From positions 1 through 64,000 of the forward strand of contig SVLV01000001.1 in NCBI GenBank assembly GCA_015067765.1: DNA of 64,000 nucleotides. Reading direction: 5' to 3'. This document shows, piece after piece, positions 8,367 to 16,030 of the stretch. The notes below the pieces were generated by a model. It did no database searches and was not told the DNA's origin. It was given only the letters and a program-made list of their open reading frames with translations. The position numbers were made by a program, and so were the translations under genes. How positions within the stretch are numbered: the first letter of the stretch is position 1; the number at the start of each line of letters is the position of its first letter. The stretch is from Oscillospiraceae bacterium (GTDB lineage: Bacteria > Bacillota > Clostridia > Oscillospirales > Oscillospiraceae).

Positions 8367-8405
8367 AATAAGTGTGCCAAACTGATATAGGTCGGCACAC
8401 TTATT
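8367..8405. terminator. Shared hairpin between converging recombinase and HTH genes
   Basis: A 12-bp perfect stem AATAAGTGTGCC / GGCACACTTATT with a 15-base loop lies between the ends of the recombinase (8330) and the minus-strand HTH gene (8454). A smaller hairpin CATAGG-N4-CCTATG lies just before it (8341-8356). It probably terminates both convergent transcripts. Confidence 0.6.
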
Positions 8406-8453
8406 CTTTCTTGTATTTTTTGAAATCGACAATGATGAGATTGCCCTGCCGCT

Positions 8454-8777
8454 TTACGCCAGGTTCTCTTTTTTCCTTTCGACCCTATGTGACCGCAACA
8501 TGGACAGCGCATCCTCACGGGCCCTGTCATCTGCCTCTCTTGCGGCTTGGACAAGAGCCAGTTCATAACTGCTGAGGCCGGAATCGGTGGGGGCATCATA
8601 GCCGACCAATTCATCCAAGGACACACCAAGGAATCTTGCAATCTGAGTCAATATTTCAACAGAGGGCTCCCGCACTCCGGTTTCATACCGGGAATAAACA
8701 GAGGGAATGCAGCCGATGGCTTCTGCCACCTGTTTTTGGGTAAGACCTTTATGAATTCGGATTTCTTGTATTTTCAT
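8454..8777 (-). CDS. XRE/Cro-CI family repressor
   Basis: I place the start at ATG 8777 (MKIQEIRIH) because GGAGG lies 8 bases upstream; the ATG at 8792 contains that ribosome site. About 107 residues: an N-terminal HTH_3 (GLTQKQVAEAIGCIPSVYSRYETG, SVEILTQIARFLGVSLDEL) and an acidic/basic C-terminal helix (EADDRAREDALSMLRSHRVERKK). It is divergent from a second HTH gene at 8916, and the 138-bp gap between them contains three palindromic operators. The pair looks like a CI/Cro-type switch that controls the recombinase genes. Confidence 0.8.
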   Translation of the reverse strand: MKIQEIRIHKGLTQKQVAEAIGCIPSVYSRYETGVREPSVEILTQIARFLGVSLDELVGYDAPTDSGLSSYELALVQAAREADDRAREDALSMLRSHRVERKKENLA

Positions 8778-8832
8778 AATGATATCCTCCATTCCTACAC
8801 TTATTGTAATGCCATTCCGGCAAAAAGTATAT

Positions 8833-8898
8833 TACCGTTTCGGTACTTTTCTAGTTGACAACTTACCGAGTTGGCATTATACTAGTACCGAATCGGTA
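8833..8898. promoter_or_regulatory. Divergent control region with three TACCG-N3-CGGTA operators and a consensus promoter
   Basis: Three sites occur: TACCGTTTCGGTA (8833-8845, perfect), TACCGAGTTGGCA (8864-8876, imperfect) and TACCGAATCGGTA (8886-8898, perfect). A consensus promoter for the rightward genes, TTGACA (8855-8860), 17-bp spacer, TATACT (8878-8883), has the second operator inside its spacer and the third just after its -10 box. Binding there should block transcription of the HTH gene at 8916 and the recombinase at 9231. The first operator is closer to the leftward repressor gene and may serve autoregulation. Confidence 0.75.
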
Positions 8899-8915
8899 AT
8901 CAGGAGGTGGTTCAA

Positions 8916-9146
8916 TTGAATAGGTTACGAGTCGCCAGGGAGAGCCGGGGCCTTTCTCAAAAGGAACTGGGCGAGGCGACGGGATTAACCGCTACAACAA
9001 TCAGCAGGTACGAAACGGGAAAAAGAAAACTGACCGTGGAGATGGCACAGCAACTGGCAACCGTCCTGGATATGGACTGGGTTTGCTTGTTTGAGCCGCC
9101 GGACGCAAGAGTACCGCTCGATTCAAGCGAAGGAGGTAAACTGTGA
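8916..9146 (+). CDS. XRE-family regulator (Cro-like partner)
   Basis: The best start is TTG 8916, eight bases after AGGAGG (8902-8907); the GTG at 8907 overlaps that site. The protein of about 76 residues is almost only an HTH domain (LRVARESRGLSQKELGEATGLTATTISRYETGKRKL) plus a short acidic tail. It is transcribed from the TTGACA/TATACT promoter towards the second recombinase. Size and position suggest the Cro counterpart of the repressor at 8454-8777. Confidence 0.75.
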   Translation: MNRLRVARESRGLSQKELGEATGLTATTISRYETGKRKLTVEMAQQLATVLDMDWVCLFEPPDARVPLDSSEGGKL

Positions 9147-9230
9147 AACATGAAAAGATGGGGATGTCGAGTGCTGGCTGTATTTTGAAGATGCGGCTGC
9201 ACCTGCGAAGACAGATGAGGAGGTGTCTAT

Positions 9231-11039
9231 ATGATAAGTAACGGAAATGGCACCTCCACGCCGAATCGAACATTCATCCCGGCAAAGCCGAAGATTGACA
9301 TTTATGGGGCCGAGCGTGTTTTTCGTGTTTGTGCTTACTGCCGTGTGTCGACGGATAACGATGCACAGTTATCTTCCTTTGAGTTGCAGCAGGCTCACTA
9401 CCAACAGCTGATGGGAACGCACCCCAACTGGGATCTGCGGATGATTTACGCAGACGAAGGTATATCCGGCACCTCGCTAAAGAAGCGCGATGATTTTAAC
9501 CGGATGATTGCCGCCTGTGAGCGCGGTGAATACGATTTGATTGTCACGAAAAGTGTGTCCCGTTTTGCGAGAAACCTGGTCGACTGCGTTTCCCTGGTCC
9601 GCAAGCTGAAACGGCAAACGCCTCCGGTGGGTGTTTTCTTTGAAACGGACAACCTAAACACGCTGTCAGAGGACTCCGAATTGATGCTTTCCTTCCTGGC
9701 GACATTCGCCCAGGAGGAATCGGTGAAAAAGAGTGAGAGCATGGTTTGGTCCCTCCGAGAGCGGTTCAAAAACGGCAAGCTGCTCACCCCGGCACTACTG
9801 GGATATGAGCGCCCCAGGGATGCGGTTGGCAACTACATCAAATACGCACCCCTGCAAATCGTAGAATCGGAAGCGGTCATTGTCCGGTTCATTTTTGATG
9901 CCTTTCTGGCGGGTAAATCCACGAGAGAAATCGCTGAATTCCTCACCGACATAGAATGCCCCACCAAGACCGGAGGCGTTGAATGGAACGAAGGCTCCAT
10001 CAACTACATCCTGCGGAACGAGCGATACTGCGGAAGCGTGCTGACCTGGAAGACCTTTACTGCGGATTTGTACGAACATAAGCATAAGCGCAATCGGCAG
10101 GATCGTGACCAATACCTCTACACCGACCAACACGAGGCAATCGTGTCGGTAGAGACCTTTGAAGCCGCTCAAGTGCTTCTGGATAACCGGAAACATCATG
10201 TCAGAGGGCGACTTCCTACTATGCAGGTCATTGGCGACGGCATCTTCCGGGGCTATGTCCCTATCAATCACCATTGGATCAACGATGACCCCAACGCCTA
10301 CTACCAGGCATCCAACAGCGTGGACAACGGCGGTCAAGTTCGGAGGGTACGGCGTAGCCTTTTCAGCGCATTCGATTTGGAAGGCTACCAGGTGGTGCGA
10401 GGACAGTTTATGACCGCTCGGTCGGAAAGTCCCACCATCGCAGTTACCAACAACAAGATTTCCTTCAATGTGGTCTGCGCCCGGAGATTTATCGATGTGC
10501 CTTACATCCAGCTTCTGCTCCATCCTTCGGAGCGGAAGATTGCCATTCGGCCATGCAAGGAAAATGCACCCCACAGTATTCGGTGGCGACCGGACCCCGG
10601 CAAGCCCGTAATCCAAAAGACAATATCCTGCCAGCATTTCGGAAACGCCCTGTTTCAGATTATGGAGTGGAATCCGGACTACTTATATCGCATTCGTGGC
10701 ACCTGGGTGGCACGAGGCTCGGATCAGATTATTGTTTTCAATCTGTCCAATGCGGTGCCGGCTGCGTTCCTTGAGGCAGAAGCTGACGATAGTGATGCCG
10801 CCAAGAAACGGCGTGTGGATCTTTGCCCGGAGGAGTGGAACGACACCTTCGGCGAAGAGTTCTATGAATACAGCCTGCAGAACAGTTTTTATTTCCTTGC
10901 TCCAAGAACGGACTGGAAGGCACAGGCATCCAGCATAGCAGTACCTGGATTAGACCAGGTCCCCGTCCTCACGGATGCGGAACTGGAAGAAAGTATGATA
11001 AATCTACGAAAGAGAGTTGGTTCAAGACATGGAGAATAA
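9231..11039 (+). CDS. Large serine recombinase with unusual C-terminal domain
   Basis: The 602-residue protein starts at ATG 9231 after GAGGAGG. Residues about 35-185 form the resolvase domain, with YCRVSTDND carrying the catalytic Ser, DEGISGTSLKKRDDF and KSVSRFARN. The Recombinase domain (about 200-290, ending near ILRNERYCGS) is typical. Instead of the usual zinc ribbon and coiled coil, residues about 376-513 form a domain (LEGYQVVRGQF, KISFNVVCARRF, YIQLLLHP, KIAIRPC, IMEWNPDYLYRIRG) that recurs in the next three genes. A further tail (CPEEWNDTFGEEFYEY) is shared with the first of them. No zinc-ligand pairs are visible. I infer that the module replaces the DNA-recognition or control part of the enzyme. 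Confidence 0.8.
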   Translation: MISNGNGTSTPNRTFIPAKPKIDIYGAERVFRVCAYCRVSTDNDAQLSSFELQQAHYQQLMGTHPNWDLRMIYADEGISGTSLKKRDDFNRMIAACERGEYDLIVTKSVSRFARNLVDCVSLVRKLKRQTPPVGVFFETDNLNTLSEDSELMLSFLATFAQEESVKKSESMVWSLRERFKNGKLLTPALLGYERPRDAVGNYIKYAPLQIVESEAVIVRFIFDAFLAGKSTREIAEFLTDIECPTKTGGVEWNEGSINYILRNERYCGSVLTWKTFTADLYEHKHKRNRQDRDQYLYTDQHEAIVSVETFEAAQVLLDNRKHHVRGRLPTMQVIGDGIFRGYVPINHHWINDDPNAYYQASNSVDNGGQVRRVRRSLFSAFDLEGYQVVRGQFMTARSESPTIAVTNNKISFNVVCARRFIDVPYIQLLLHPSERKIAIRPCKENAPHSIRWRPDPGKPVIQKTISCQHFGNALFQIMEWNPDYLYRIRGTWVARGSDQIIVFNLSNAVPAAFLEAEADDSDAAKKRRVDLCPEEWNDTFGEEFYEYSLQNSFYFLAPRTDWKAQASSIAVPGLDQVPVLTDAELEESMINLRKRVGSRHGE

Positions 11040-11631
11040 TCAGTTAGATTTCCTGTTCAACAACAGCGTTCCCGTTACCGGAGCGCCGGAGGAAGAGCAG
11101 GAGGTCGTTGACCTGGCGGGCTACCAGGTCACCAAGGCAGAGCTTTTTTCGCATACAAAGGAGCCCGCAATCACCGTATGGCAGACACGCATTAAGTTCA
11201 ATATGGCCTGTCTGCGGAAGTTCCCCGGCGTGAAGTACATTCAGATTTTGATTCACCCTGATCAGCGGAGGCTGATTATCCGCCCCTGTGACCCGGACAC
11301 ACCGGACTCGCTGCGGTGGGCGAATGGTGGCGGCGAAAAGGAACTGAAAAACAGAGACCTTCTGTGTAAGGTGTTCGCTGCCAAGATTTTCGACCTTATG
11401 GGTTGGAATGAAGAATACCGCTACAAGGTGCTGGGCAAGCCTGTCACCTGCGACGGTGAGGTGCTGTTCCTTTTCCAGCTGTCCGATTTTGAACTGTTCG
11501 TATCCGGCAAGGGTCGGAAATCCTATCTGCCTTCCGACTGGAGAGACTACTTTGGCACTCCGGTGGAAAAGCATGATGAGGCATACAAAATCGACCTGGC
11601 GGATGGTTACATCACCACTAATAATGTGTAA
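11029..11631 (+). CDS. Paralogue 1 of the recombinase C-terminal domain
   Basis: The start at ATG 11029 overlaps the recombinase end by 11 bases, so the genes are translationally coupled. About 200 residues. After an acidic leader the body aligns along its whole length with the C-terminus of the preceding recombinase: LAGYQVTKAELF, RIKFNMACLRKF, YIQILIHPDQRRLIIRPC, LMGWNEEYRYKVLGKPV, then LPSDWRDYFG matching CPEEWNDTFG. No catalytic motif is obvious. I do not recognise the family; an accessory DNA-binding or partner subunit is inferred from paralogy and position only. Confidence 0.7.
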   Translation: MENNQLDFLFNNSVPVTGAPEEEQEVVDLAGYQVTKAELFSHTKEPAITVWQTRIKFNMACLRKFPGVKYIQILIHPDQRRLIIRPCDPDTPDSLRWANGGGEKELKNRDLLCKVFAAKIFDLMGWNEEYRYKVLGKPVTCDGEVLFLFQLSDFELFVSGKGRKSYLPSDWRDYFGTPVEKHDEAYKIDLADGYITTNNV

Positions 11632-11643
11632 GGAGGAAGCGCA

Positions 11644-12096
11644 ATGTCACTCTATGACGGCGGAGCAAGCGAAATCAGCTTGAATGGCTTTCAGATTGTC
11701 CGTGGGCAGATGTTCAACCGACAATCTGAGCCTGCCATGACGATGTGGTATAGTTCGGCATCGTTCAATACTGCGTGTTACAGCGCCCTTAATGACTGCA
11801 CCTGTATTCAGATGCTGGTCAACAGCGAAGAAAAGAAAATCATCATCCGTCCTTGCCCCTCCAAGGACAAGGATGCGGTGACCTGGCTGACAGCAGGAGA
11901 TAAGGTCAAGTACAAGAAAATCGAATGCTCCCGGCTGACCCATCAGCTGTTCGACCTTTGGGGGCTGAAAAAGGACCTCCGGTATCGTGCCAGCGGAAAG
12001 CTGGTCATTTCCGATCAGAAGGTCATGCTGATGTTCGATTTCGCAAACTGTGAAATATGGCGGGGACAGAAAATGGTGAATAGCATTGAAATATGA
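11644..12096 (+). CDS. Paralogue 2 of the recombinase C-terminal domain
   Basis: This 150-residue protein starts at ATG 11644, 12 bases after the previous stop, with AAGGAGG. It keeps the conserved blocks: LNGFQIVRGQMF (compare LEGYQVVRGQF), SFNTACYSAL, CIQMLVNSEEKKIIIRPC, LFDLWGLKKDLRYRASGKLV and VMLMFDFANCEIW. It lacks the extra C-terminal tail seen in paralogue 1. The function is unknown. Its end overlaps the start of paralogue 3 by 11 bases. Confidence 0.7.
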   Translation: MSLYDGGASEISLNGFQIVRGQMFNRQSEPAMTMWYSSASFNTACYSALNDCTCIQMLVNSEEKKIIIRPCPSKDKDAVTWLTAGDKVKYKKIECSRLTHQLFDLWGLKKDLRYRASGKLVISDQKVMLMFDFANCEIWRGQKMVNSIEI

Positions 12097-12454
12097 TACT
12101 ACTATATCCTTCAATTTGAGGGATGGAAAATTGCATATCAACATGGATGCAATTCGCGCTTTGGATCAGCCAAATTTTCTGCGATTTCTGTTAAATGCTG
12201 ATGGGTCCTCCATGATAATGGAGCCCTATCACAAATTGGAGTTCCAGTCAATCCGTGTCCCCAAGGATATCGACCGGAACTTACGCAGGTGCCGGTTCCG
12301 GTGTGCCAAGCTGTGCAGGCTCTTTACCTATGCCCTTAACTGGGACCCACAGATGACATACCGCATCCCCGGAAAAATCATCCCTGCACAGAAAATCGTG
12401 GTGTTTGACATGACCCAGGCAAAAATAATATACGGCTCGGATTCTATGAATTGA
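12086..12454 (+). CDS. Paralogue 3, shortened copy of the same domain
   Basis: This gene of 122 codons starts within the end of the preceding gene. It is more diverged but keeps ISFNLRDGKLHINMDAIRAL, LRFLLNADGSSMIMEPY, FTYALNWDPQMTYRIPGKII and IVVFDMTQAKII in the same order and spacing as paralogues 1 and 2. The N-terminal GYQVVRGQ strand is missing. It is probably the third product of tandem duplication in the same operon; function unknown. Confidence 0.65.
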   Translation: MKYDTTISFNLRDGKLHINMDAIRALDQPNFLRFLLNADGSSMIMEPYHKLEFQSIRVPKDIDRNLRRCRFRCAKLCRLFTYALNWDPQMTYRIPGKIIPAQKIVVFDMTQAKIIYGSDSMN

Positions 12455-12466
12455 GGTGTTATTTTT

Positions 12467-13228
12467 ATGATTTATATAACTGGCGATACGCACGGCGATT
12501 TCTCCCGATTTAGTGTGGAGGCATTTCCAGAGCAGAAGAACATGACCAAGGATGATTATGTTATCATCTGCGGTGATTTCGGCGGTGTTTGGAGCGATGA
12601 TGAGCGTGATGAGGAAACCCTGGATTCCCTTGCCCAGCTGCCCTTTACTATCCTGTTTGTCGCCGGAAACCACGAAAACTACGATGCCTTGGTCAGCTAT
12701 CCGGTGGATGTATGGAATGGTGGCAAGGTACAGTTCATTCGGCCCAATGTAATCCACCTTATGCGTGGCCAAGTTTATAACATCGCAGGCAAGACCTTCT
12801 TTGCCATGGGCGGCGCAGCGAGTCATGATATCAGCGACGGCATTTTAGAGCCGGACGATCCTGACTTTGAGGTGAAATACTGGATGCTCCGCCGATCCCG
12901 TGCAATGTTCCGTGTCAACCATTTTTCCTGGTGGAAAGAGGAGATGCCTTCCGACCTGGAATATGAAGAGGCCCGGCAGACCCTGGATGCATACAACTGG
13001 AAGGTCAACTACATCATTACTCATTGCGGACCCAACAGCGTAATCGACATTTTGAGCAGGGGTTTTTATGACCATGACCGTCTGACTGACTTCCTGGAAA
13101 CCGTCCTGCAGAAAACCGAATACGACCAATGGTTCTTTGGGCATTACCATGACAACCGTCAGATTGGACAGCACATTCTTCTGTATGAGCAGATTATCCC
13201 TTTGGAATGGGGTGAGGCAAATGCGTAA
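12467..13228 (+). CDS. Calcineurin-like metallophosphoesterase
   Basis: The 253-residue protein carries the family motifs in order: GDTHGDF (first metal ligands), GDFGGVW, GNHENYD, ITHCGPNS and GHYHDNR. These are the dinuclear metal ligands of PPP/MPE enzymes, which hydrolyse phosphomono- or diesters. It is soluble, with no signal peptide. It follows paralogue 3 by 12 bases and overlaps the next gene, so it belongs to the recombinase operon. Members of this group occur in phages and integrative elements as phosphatases of unknown substrate; nucleic acid or protein substrates are both possible. Confidence 0.85.
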   Translation: MIYITGDTHGDFSRFSVEAFPEQKNMTKDDYVIICGDFGGVWSDDERDEETLDSLAQLPFTILFVAGNHENYDALVSYPVDVWNGGKVQFIRPNVIHLMRGQVYNIAGKTFFAMGGAASHDISDGILEPDDPDFEVKYWMLRRSRAMFRVNHFSWWKEEMPSDLEYEEARQTLDAYNWKVNYIITHCGPNSVIDILSRGFYDHDRLTDFLETVLQKTEYDQWFFGHYHDNRQIGQHILLYEQIIPLEWGEANA

Positions 13229-13910
13229 CAGATTTAGAAACAAGCTGTACACCGAAGAAGATATCAAAATGGTGGATGGGCATCTGCGGTATGTCAGAAA
13301 CGAAGATGGCACCCTGTTTTCCGGTAGGTACAAAACAAAAATTAAGCCGGAGGATCTGCCAGAGTGGTATTTGCACGGTCGGTATTATAAGCGGTGGGGC
13401 TATCTTTCGGCGAAGGGCATCACGGATATGGTCTACATCCCCAATCTTGTGTTTAACCATTTTCTGAAGGATGACTGCCTTCTGATTGCCTACGGTGGCA
13501 AGATCATCGAGGACAAGTCGGAGGAGCGTTACCGCCTGGACAGATACTCCGGCTATGATGAGCGTGTTTGGGGCAACGAGATTATTACCATCCTTTGCGG
13601 CGCTCGGAAGTATTCTGGCATCGACATCAAACCGTTTATTGAAGAAGTGCGGAAGAAAAAAGAGTGGCTGCAAGAGGCGCACCCCAGGGAATTCGGCGTG
13701 GATGTTTGGGATTGTGATGTGGATCTTCTTTTTGTGGAACGCCTTGATTGCCCGGAGTGCAAGCGGTCGCAACAGATTATGAGAACGACGGACACCGATG
13801 ACGGCGGCATCGATGTTGTTGGTCATTGCCCCTGGTGCTTACGGGACTGGGAGTGGCATTGCGATAGCCAGGGTTGGCCATCTGACATGAGACGGTATTT
13901 CCATGGGTAA
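13221..13910 (+). CDS. Unknown protein with cysteine pairs, in phosphoesterase operon
   Basis: The start at ATG 13221 overlaps the phosphoesterase end by 8 bases. About 229 residues, soluble and rich in aromatic and basic residues (WYLHGRYYKRWGYLSAKG). The C-terminus has a putative zinc site, LDCPECKRS ... GHCPWCLRDWEWHCDSQGW, with two CxxC pairs. No catalytic family is recognised. Coupling to the phosphoesterase suggests a joint role; the zinc ribbon could bind nucleic acid, which is inference. Confidence 0.6.
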   Translation: MRNRFRNKLYTEEDIKMVDGHLRYVRNEDGTLFSGRYKTKIKPEDLPEWYLHGRYYKRWGYLSAKGITDMVYIPNLVFNHFLKDDCLLIAYGGKIIEDKSEERYRLDRYSGYDERVWGNEIITILCGARKYSGIDIKPFIEEVRKKKEWLQEAHPREFGVDVWDCDVDLLFVERLDCPECKRSQQIMRTTDTDDGGIDVVGHCPWCLRDWEWHCDSQGWPSDMRRYFHG

Positions 13911-14115
13911 GAAAGTGTGCTATAAGCGGCTGTGGAAGCTGCTGATTGACCGGGATTTGAAGAAGGGTGACCTGGTTGCCATCGCCGGAATCAGCCCTGC
14001 CTCCGTTACGAAGATGGGCAAGAACGGGCATATGTCGACGGCCATCCTCGAAAAGATATGCATTGCGCTTGATTGCAAGCTGGACGATATCATGGAGATT
14101 GTAGCGGAAGAATAA
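13903..14115 (+). CDS. Small Cro/CI-type HTH protein (YozG-like)
   Basis: The 70-residue protein consists of one HTH (LKKGDLVAIAGISPASVTKMGKNGHMSTAILEKICIALDCKLDDIMEI). The pattern is that of the small YozG/phage Cro-like regulators that often close recombinase operons. It overlaps the preceding gene by 8 bases and is followed by a strong terminator, so it is the last gene of the recombinase operon. Confidence 0.75.
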   Translation: MGKKVCYKRLWKLLIDRDLKKGDLVAIAGISPASVTKMGKNGHMSTAILEKICIALDCKLDDIMEIVAEE

Positions 14116-14120
14116 TAGTA

Positions 14121-14150
14121 GGTCGCATCAGAAATTATGATGCGACCTCT
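14121..14150 (+). terminator. Terminator closing the recombinase operon
   Basis: The perfect 10-bp stem GGTCGCATCA / TGATGCGACC with a 7-base loop is followed by TCTGTTCTTGTT. Confidence 0.8.
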
Positions 14151-14205
14151 GTTCTTGTTATGGGCGATTGCTACAGCAAAAGTTGTGCTAAAAGCATATT
14201 CCTTA

Positions 14206-14234
14206 TTGATTTTCGCACCATTCGTTGCTACAAT
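14206..14234 (+). promoter_or_regulatory. Promoter of HTH/407-aa gene pair
   Basis: TTGATT (14206-14211), 17-bp spacer, TACAAT (14229-14234). It gives the pair at 14253-15908 its own transcript, independent of the recombinase operon. Confidence 0.65.
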
Positions 14235-14252
14235 AAGTACGAGGTGATTCAA

Positions 14253-14636
14253 GTGGCTAATAGTACTGAAACTGCAAGTAGAACTGCACTTGCACAAAAT
14301 CTACGGATACATATTGAAAAAACAGGAAAGAATCGAAGGACCATTAGCCAGGAACTTGGTATCAGCTATTCTACTTTTACCGATTGGTGTGTTGGCAGAA
14401 AATATCCACGCATAGAAAAGCTGGAGGCACTTGCGAACTATTTTGGAACCACAGTTCCGGACCTTGTCGGCGAAAGCAAAAATGAGGTGGCAATCACACC
14501 AAAGGATGAAACGCTTGAGATTATCCTGCGTATGCATAAGGACCCGGAGTTCTTTGCCTTTGTTAAGAAAGTGAGTCAATTGGATAAAACGCAACTTTCA
14601 AGCGTAAAGCAGTTTTTTGATACCTTCGTTAAATGA
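14253..14636 (+). CDS. XRE-family regulator
   Basis: I choose GTG 14253 (VANSTETAS), six bases after GAGGTG. An upstream extension in the same frame would run through the promoter and terminator. About 127 residues: HTH_3 at roughly 15-70 (RRTISQELGISYSTFTDWCVGRKYPRIEKLEALANYF) and a helical acidic C-terminus (EIILRMHKDPEFFAFVKKVSQL) as in clostridial prophage-type repressors. It is the first gene of a two-gene unit with the unknown protein at 14685. Confidence 0.75.
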   Translation: MANSTETASRTALAQNLRIHIEKTGKNRRTISQELGISYSTFTDWCVGRKYPRIEKLEALANYFGTTVPDLVGESKNEVAITPKDETLEIILRMHKDPEFFAFVKKVSQLDKTQLSSVKQFFDTFVK

Positions 14637-14684
14637 GGGTAGTTTCGCGAGAAAAACACGCCCTGTGATAGGGAGGTATTTATT

Positions 14685-15908
14685 ATGGCCAATATTATTA
14701 ATCTTCATCCTGAAGCAGATAACCATACCGATCTTCAACCCTGCCACGAAGCAGAGCTGGTTGAGATTGCGGACGGTATTTTGCTGGACACCCGTGCAAG
14801 CCTGGAAAACAAGACTGCAATGACGATGCCTATCGCCCAGCTGGCAACACTTGGTGCCGGCGTAGCATCTCTGTTGCCTGCCTTTAGAACGGTAACACAA
14901 ACAACGACCGTTGCAGCCGATGGGCTATACCGCCTTGCAAACGCAGGTGTGGGAGATGCCCTCAAGGTAGCGAAGAACGGCAATTTTTGGGGTGCATTCA
15001 AAACAGCTGACGGTGCCTCTAAGTTTGCACAGCTTCAAGCCGCAGGGACAACGACGGCAACATCGTCGGCAGTTATGCCTATTGACCCAGCCACATTAAT
15101 GATGGCGGTTGCCCTGTTTTCAATTGAGCAGAAACTTGGCAGTATCGCAGAAATGCAGAAACAGATTTTCTCCTTCCTTGCCATTGAGCAGGAGGCAGAA
15201 ATTGAAGCGGACATCGAAACATTGTCTGCGATGATGACCAAGTATAAATACAACTGGGATAACGAGCATTTCATTGCCAGCAATCACAAGTTGGTATTGG
15301 ATATTCAGCGTACCGCCAGGAAGCATCTGAATGCATATCAAAAGCAGGTTACCGAAGCCATAAGCGGCAAGAAACTGTTTGTTTCCCAGTCCAAGGTGAA
15401 CGAAGCACTAACGGACCTGCTCCGAAAGTTCAAGTATTATCGTTTGACCATGTATACTTTCTCCATGGCCTCGTTTATCGAAATCATGCTTAGTGGTGAT
15501 TTCAAAGAGGAAAACATCCGCTTGGTCAAGGAGGAACTTGAAAAGCTGTCTGCCAACTACAGAGATCTTTTCGGAGAATGTTCTGTCTATTTGGAGCGGC
15601 TTAGTGATTCCTCTGTTGAGACCAATGTTCTGAAGGGGCTCGGCGCAGCCAGTAAGGCAGTAGGCAGATTTATCGATGGCATTCCCAAAATCAGAGAGGG
15701 CCAGGTTGATGAATTCCTGTTAGAGAGCGGAACCAAGATGCAGAGTAACGCCGACCGTATCGAGAGAAAGGTTATCGAAGCATTCGCAGAGATAAGCAAT
15801 CCCGGAGTATGGGTATTTGTTGAAAAGCTAAACGACATGATTCAAATCTATGGCCGGACAACCGAGATTTGTTTCGATGATAAGCAAATTTATCTTATTG
15901 CCGGATAA
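14685..15908 (+). CDS. Unknown 407-aa protein paired with HTH regulator
   Basis: The start ATG 14685 follows GGGAGG. The N-terminal third has Ala/Gly/Thr-rich, membrane-active-looking helices (IAQLATLGAGVASLLPAF at about 50-67; ATLMMAVALFSI near 135). The rest is charged helical sequence (EQEAEIEADIETLSAMM; KEENIRLVKEELEKLSAN), likely coiled coil, ending in a short beta-like tail (TEICFDDKQIYLIAG). No enzyme motif is seen. A regulator-plus-large-helical-protein pair in accessory DNA could be a lysogenic-conversion or defence unit, but that is only inference. Confidence 0.6.
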   Translation: MANIINLHPEADNHTDLQPCHEAELVEIADGILLDTRASLENKTAMTMPIAQLATLGAGVASLLPAFRTVTQTTTVAADGLYRLANAGVGDALKVAKNGNFWGAFKTADGASKFAQLQAAGTTTATSSAVMPIDPATLMMAVALFSIEQKLGSIAEMQKQIFSFLAIEQEAEIEADIETLSAMMTKYKYNWDNEHFIASNHKLVLDIQRTARKHLNAYQKQVTEAISGKKLFVSQSKVNEALTDLLRKFKYYRLTMYTFSMASFIEIMLSGDFKEENIRLVKEELEKLSANYRDLFGECSVYLERLSDSSVETNVLKGLGAASKAVGRFIDGIPKIREGQVDEFLLESGTKMQSNADRIERKVIEAFAEISNPGVWVFVEKLNDMIQIYGRTTEICFDDKQIYLIAG

Positions 15909-15925
15909 TAGATCGGCCGAGTGGC

Positions 15926-15996
15926 GGGGTGCAAAGTCATAAAGGGATGCACCCCAGGATGATGCCAATGCACCCCATTTGCACCCCCTGGGGTGC
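15926..15996. repeat. Cluster of GCACCCC motifs in both orientations
   Basis: GCACCCC occurs at 15949-15955, 15970-15976 and 15981-15987, and its complement GGGGTGC at 15926-15932 and 15990-15996. The outer pair extends to GGGGTGCAAA (15926-15935) and TTTGCACCCC (15978-15987). The last two copies form the near-palindrome GCACCCCCTGGGGTGC. The same heptamer makes the stem of the terminator at 16031. The cluster lies at the junction of accessory and core DNA; it may be a protein-binding array or an attachment-site remnant. Confidence 0.6.
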
Positions 15997-16030
15997 GTTC
16001 TATCAAAGTTGAGCATTATTCCCAAAAAAG

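Noticed and set aside
9143-9241. Possible 32-codon gene (GTG 9143, AAGGAGG upstream) between HTH and recombinase
   Set aside because: The product is not protein-like. An overlapping frame ending in TGA at 9232-9234 (reading DGDVECWLYFEDAAAPAKTDEEVSI) fits the ATGA coupling better but has no start codon. It may be a frameshifted small gene; support is too weak to call.
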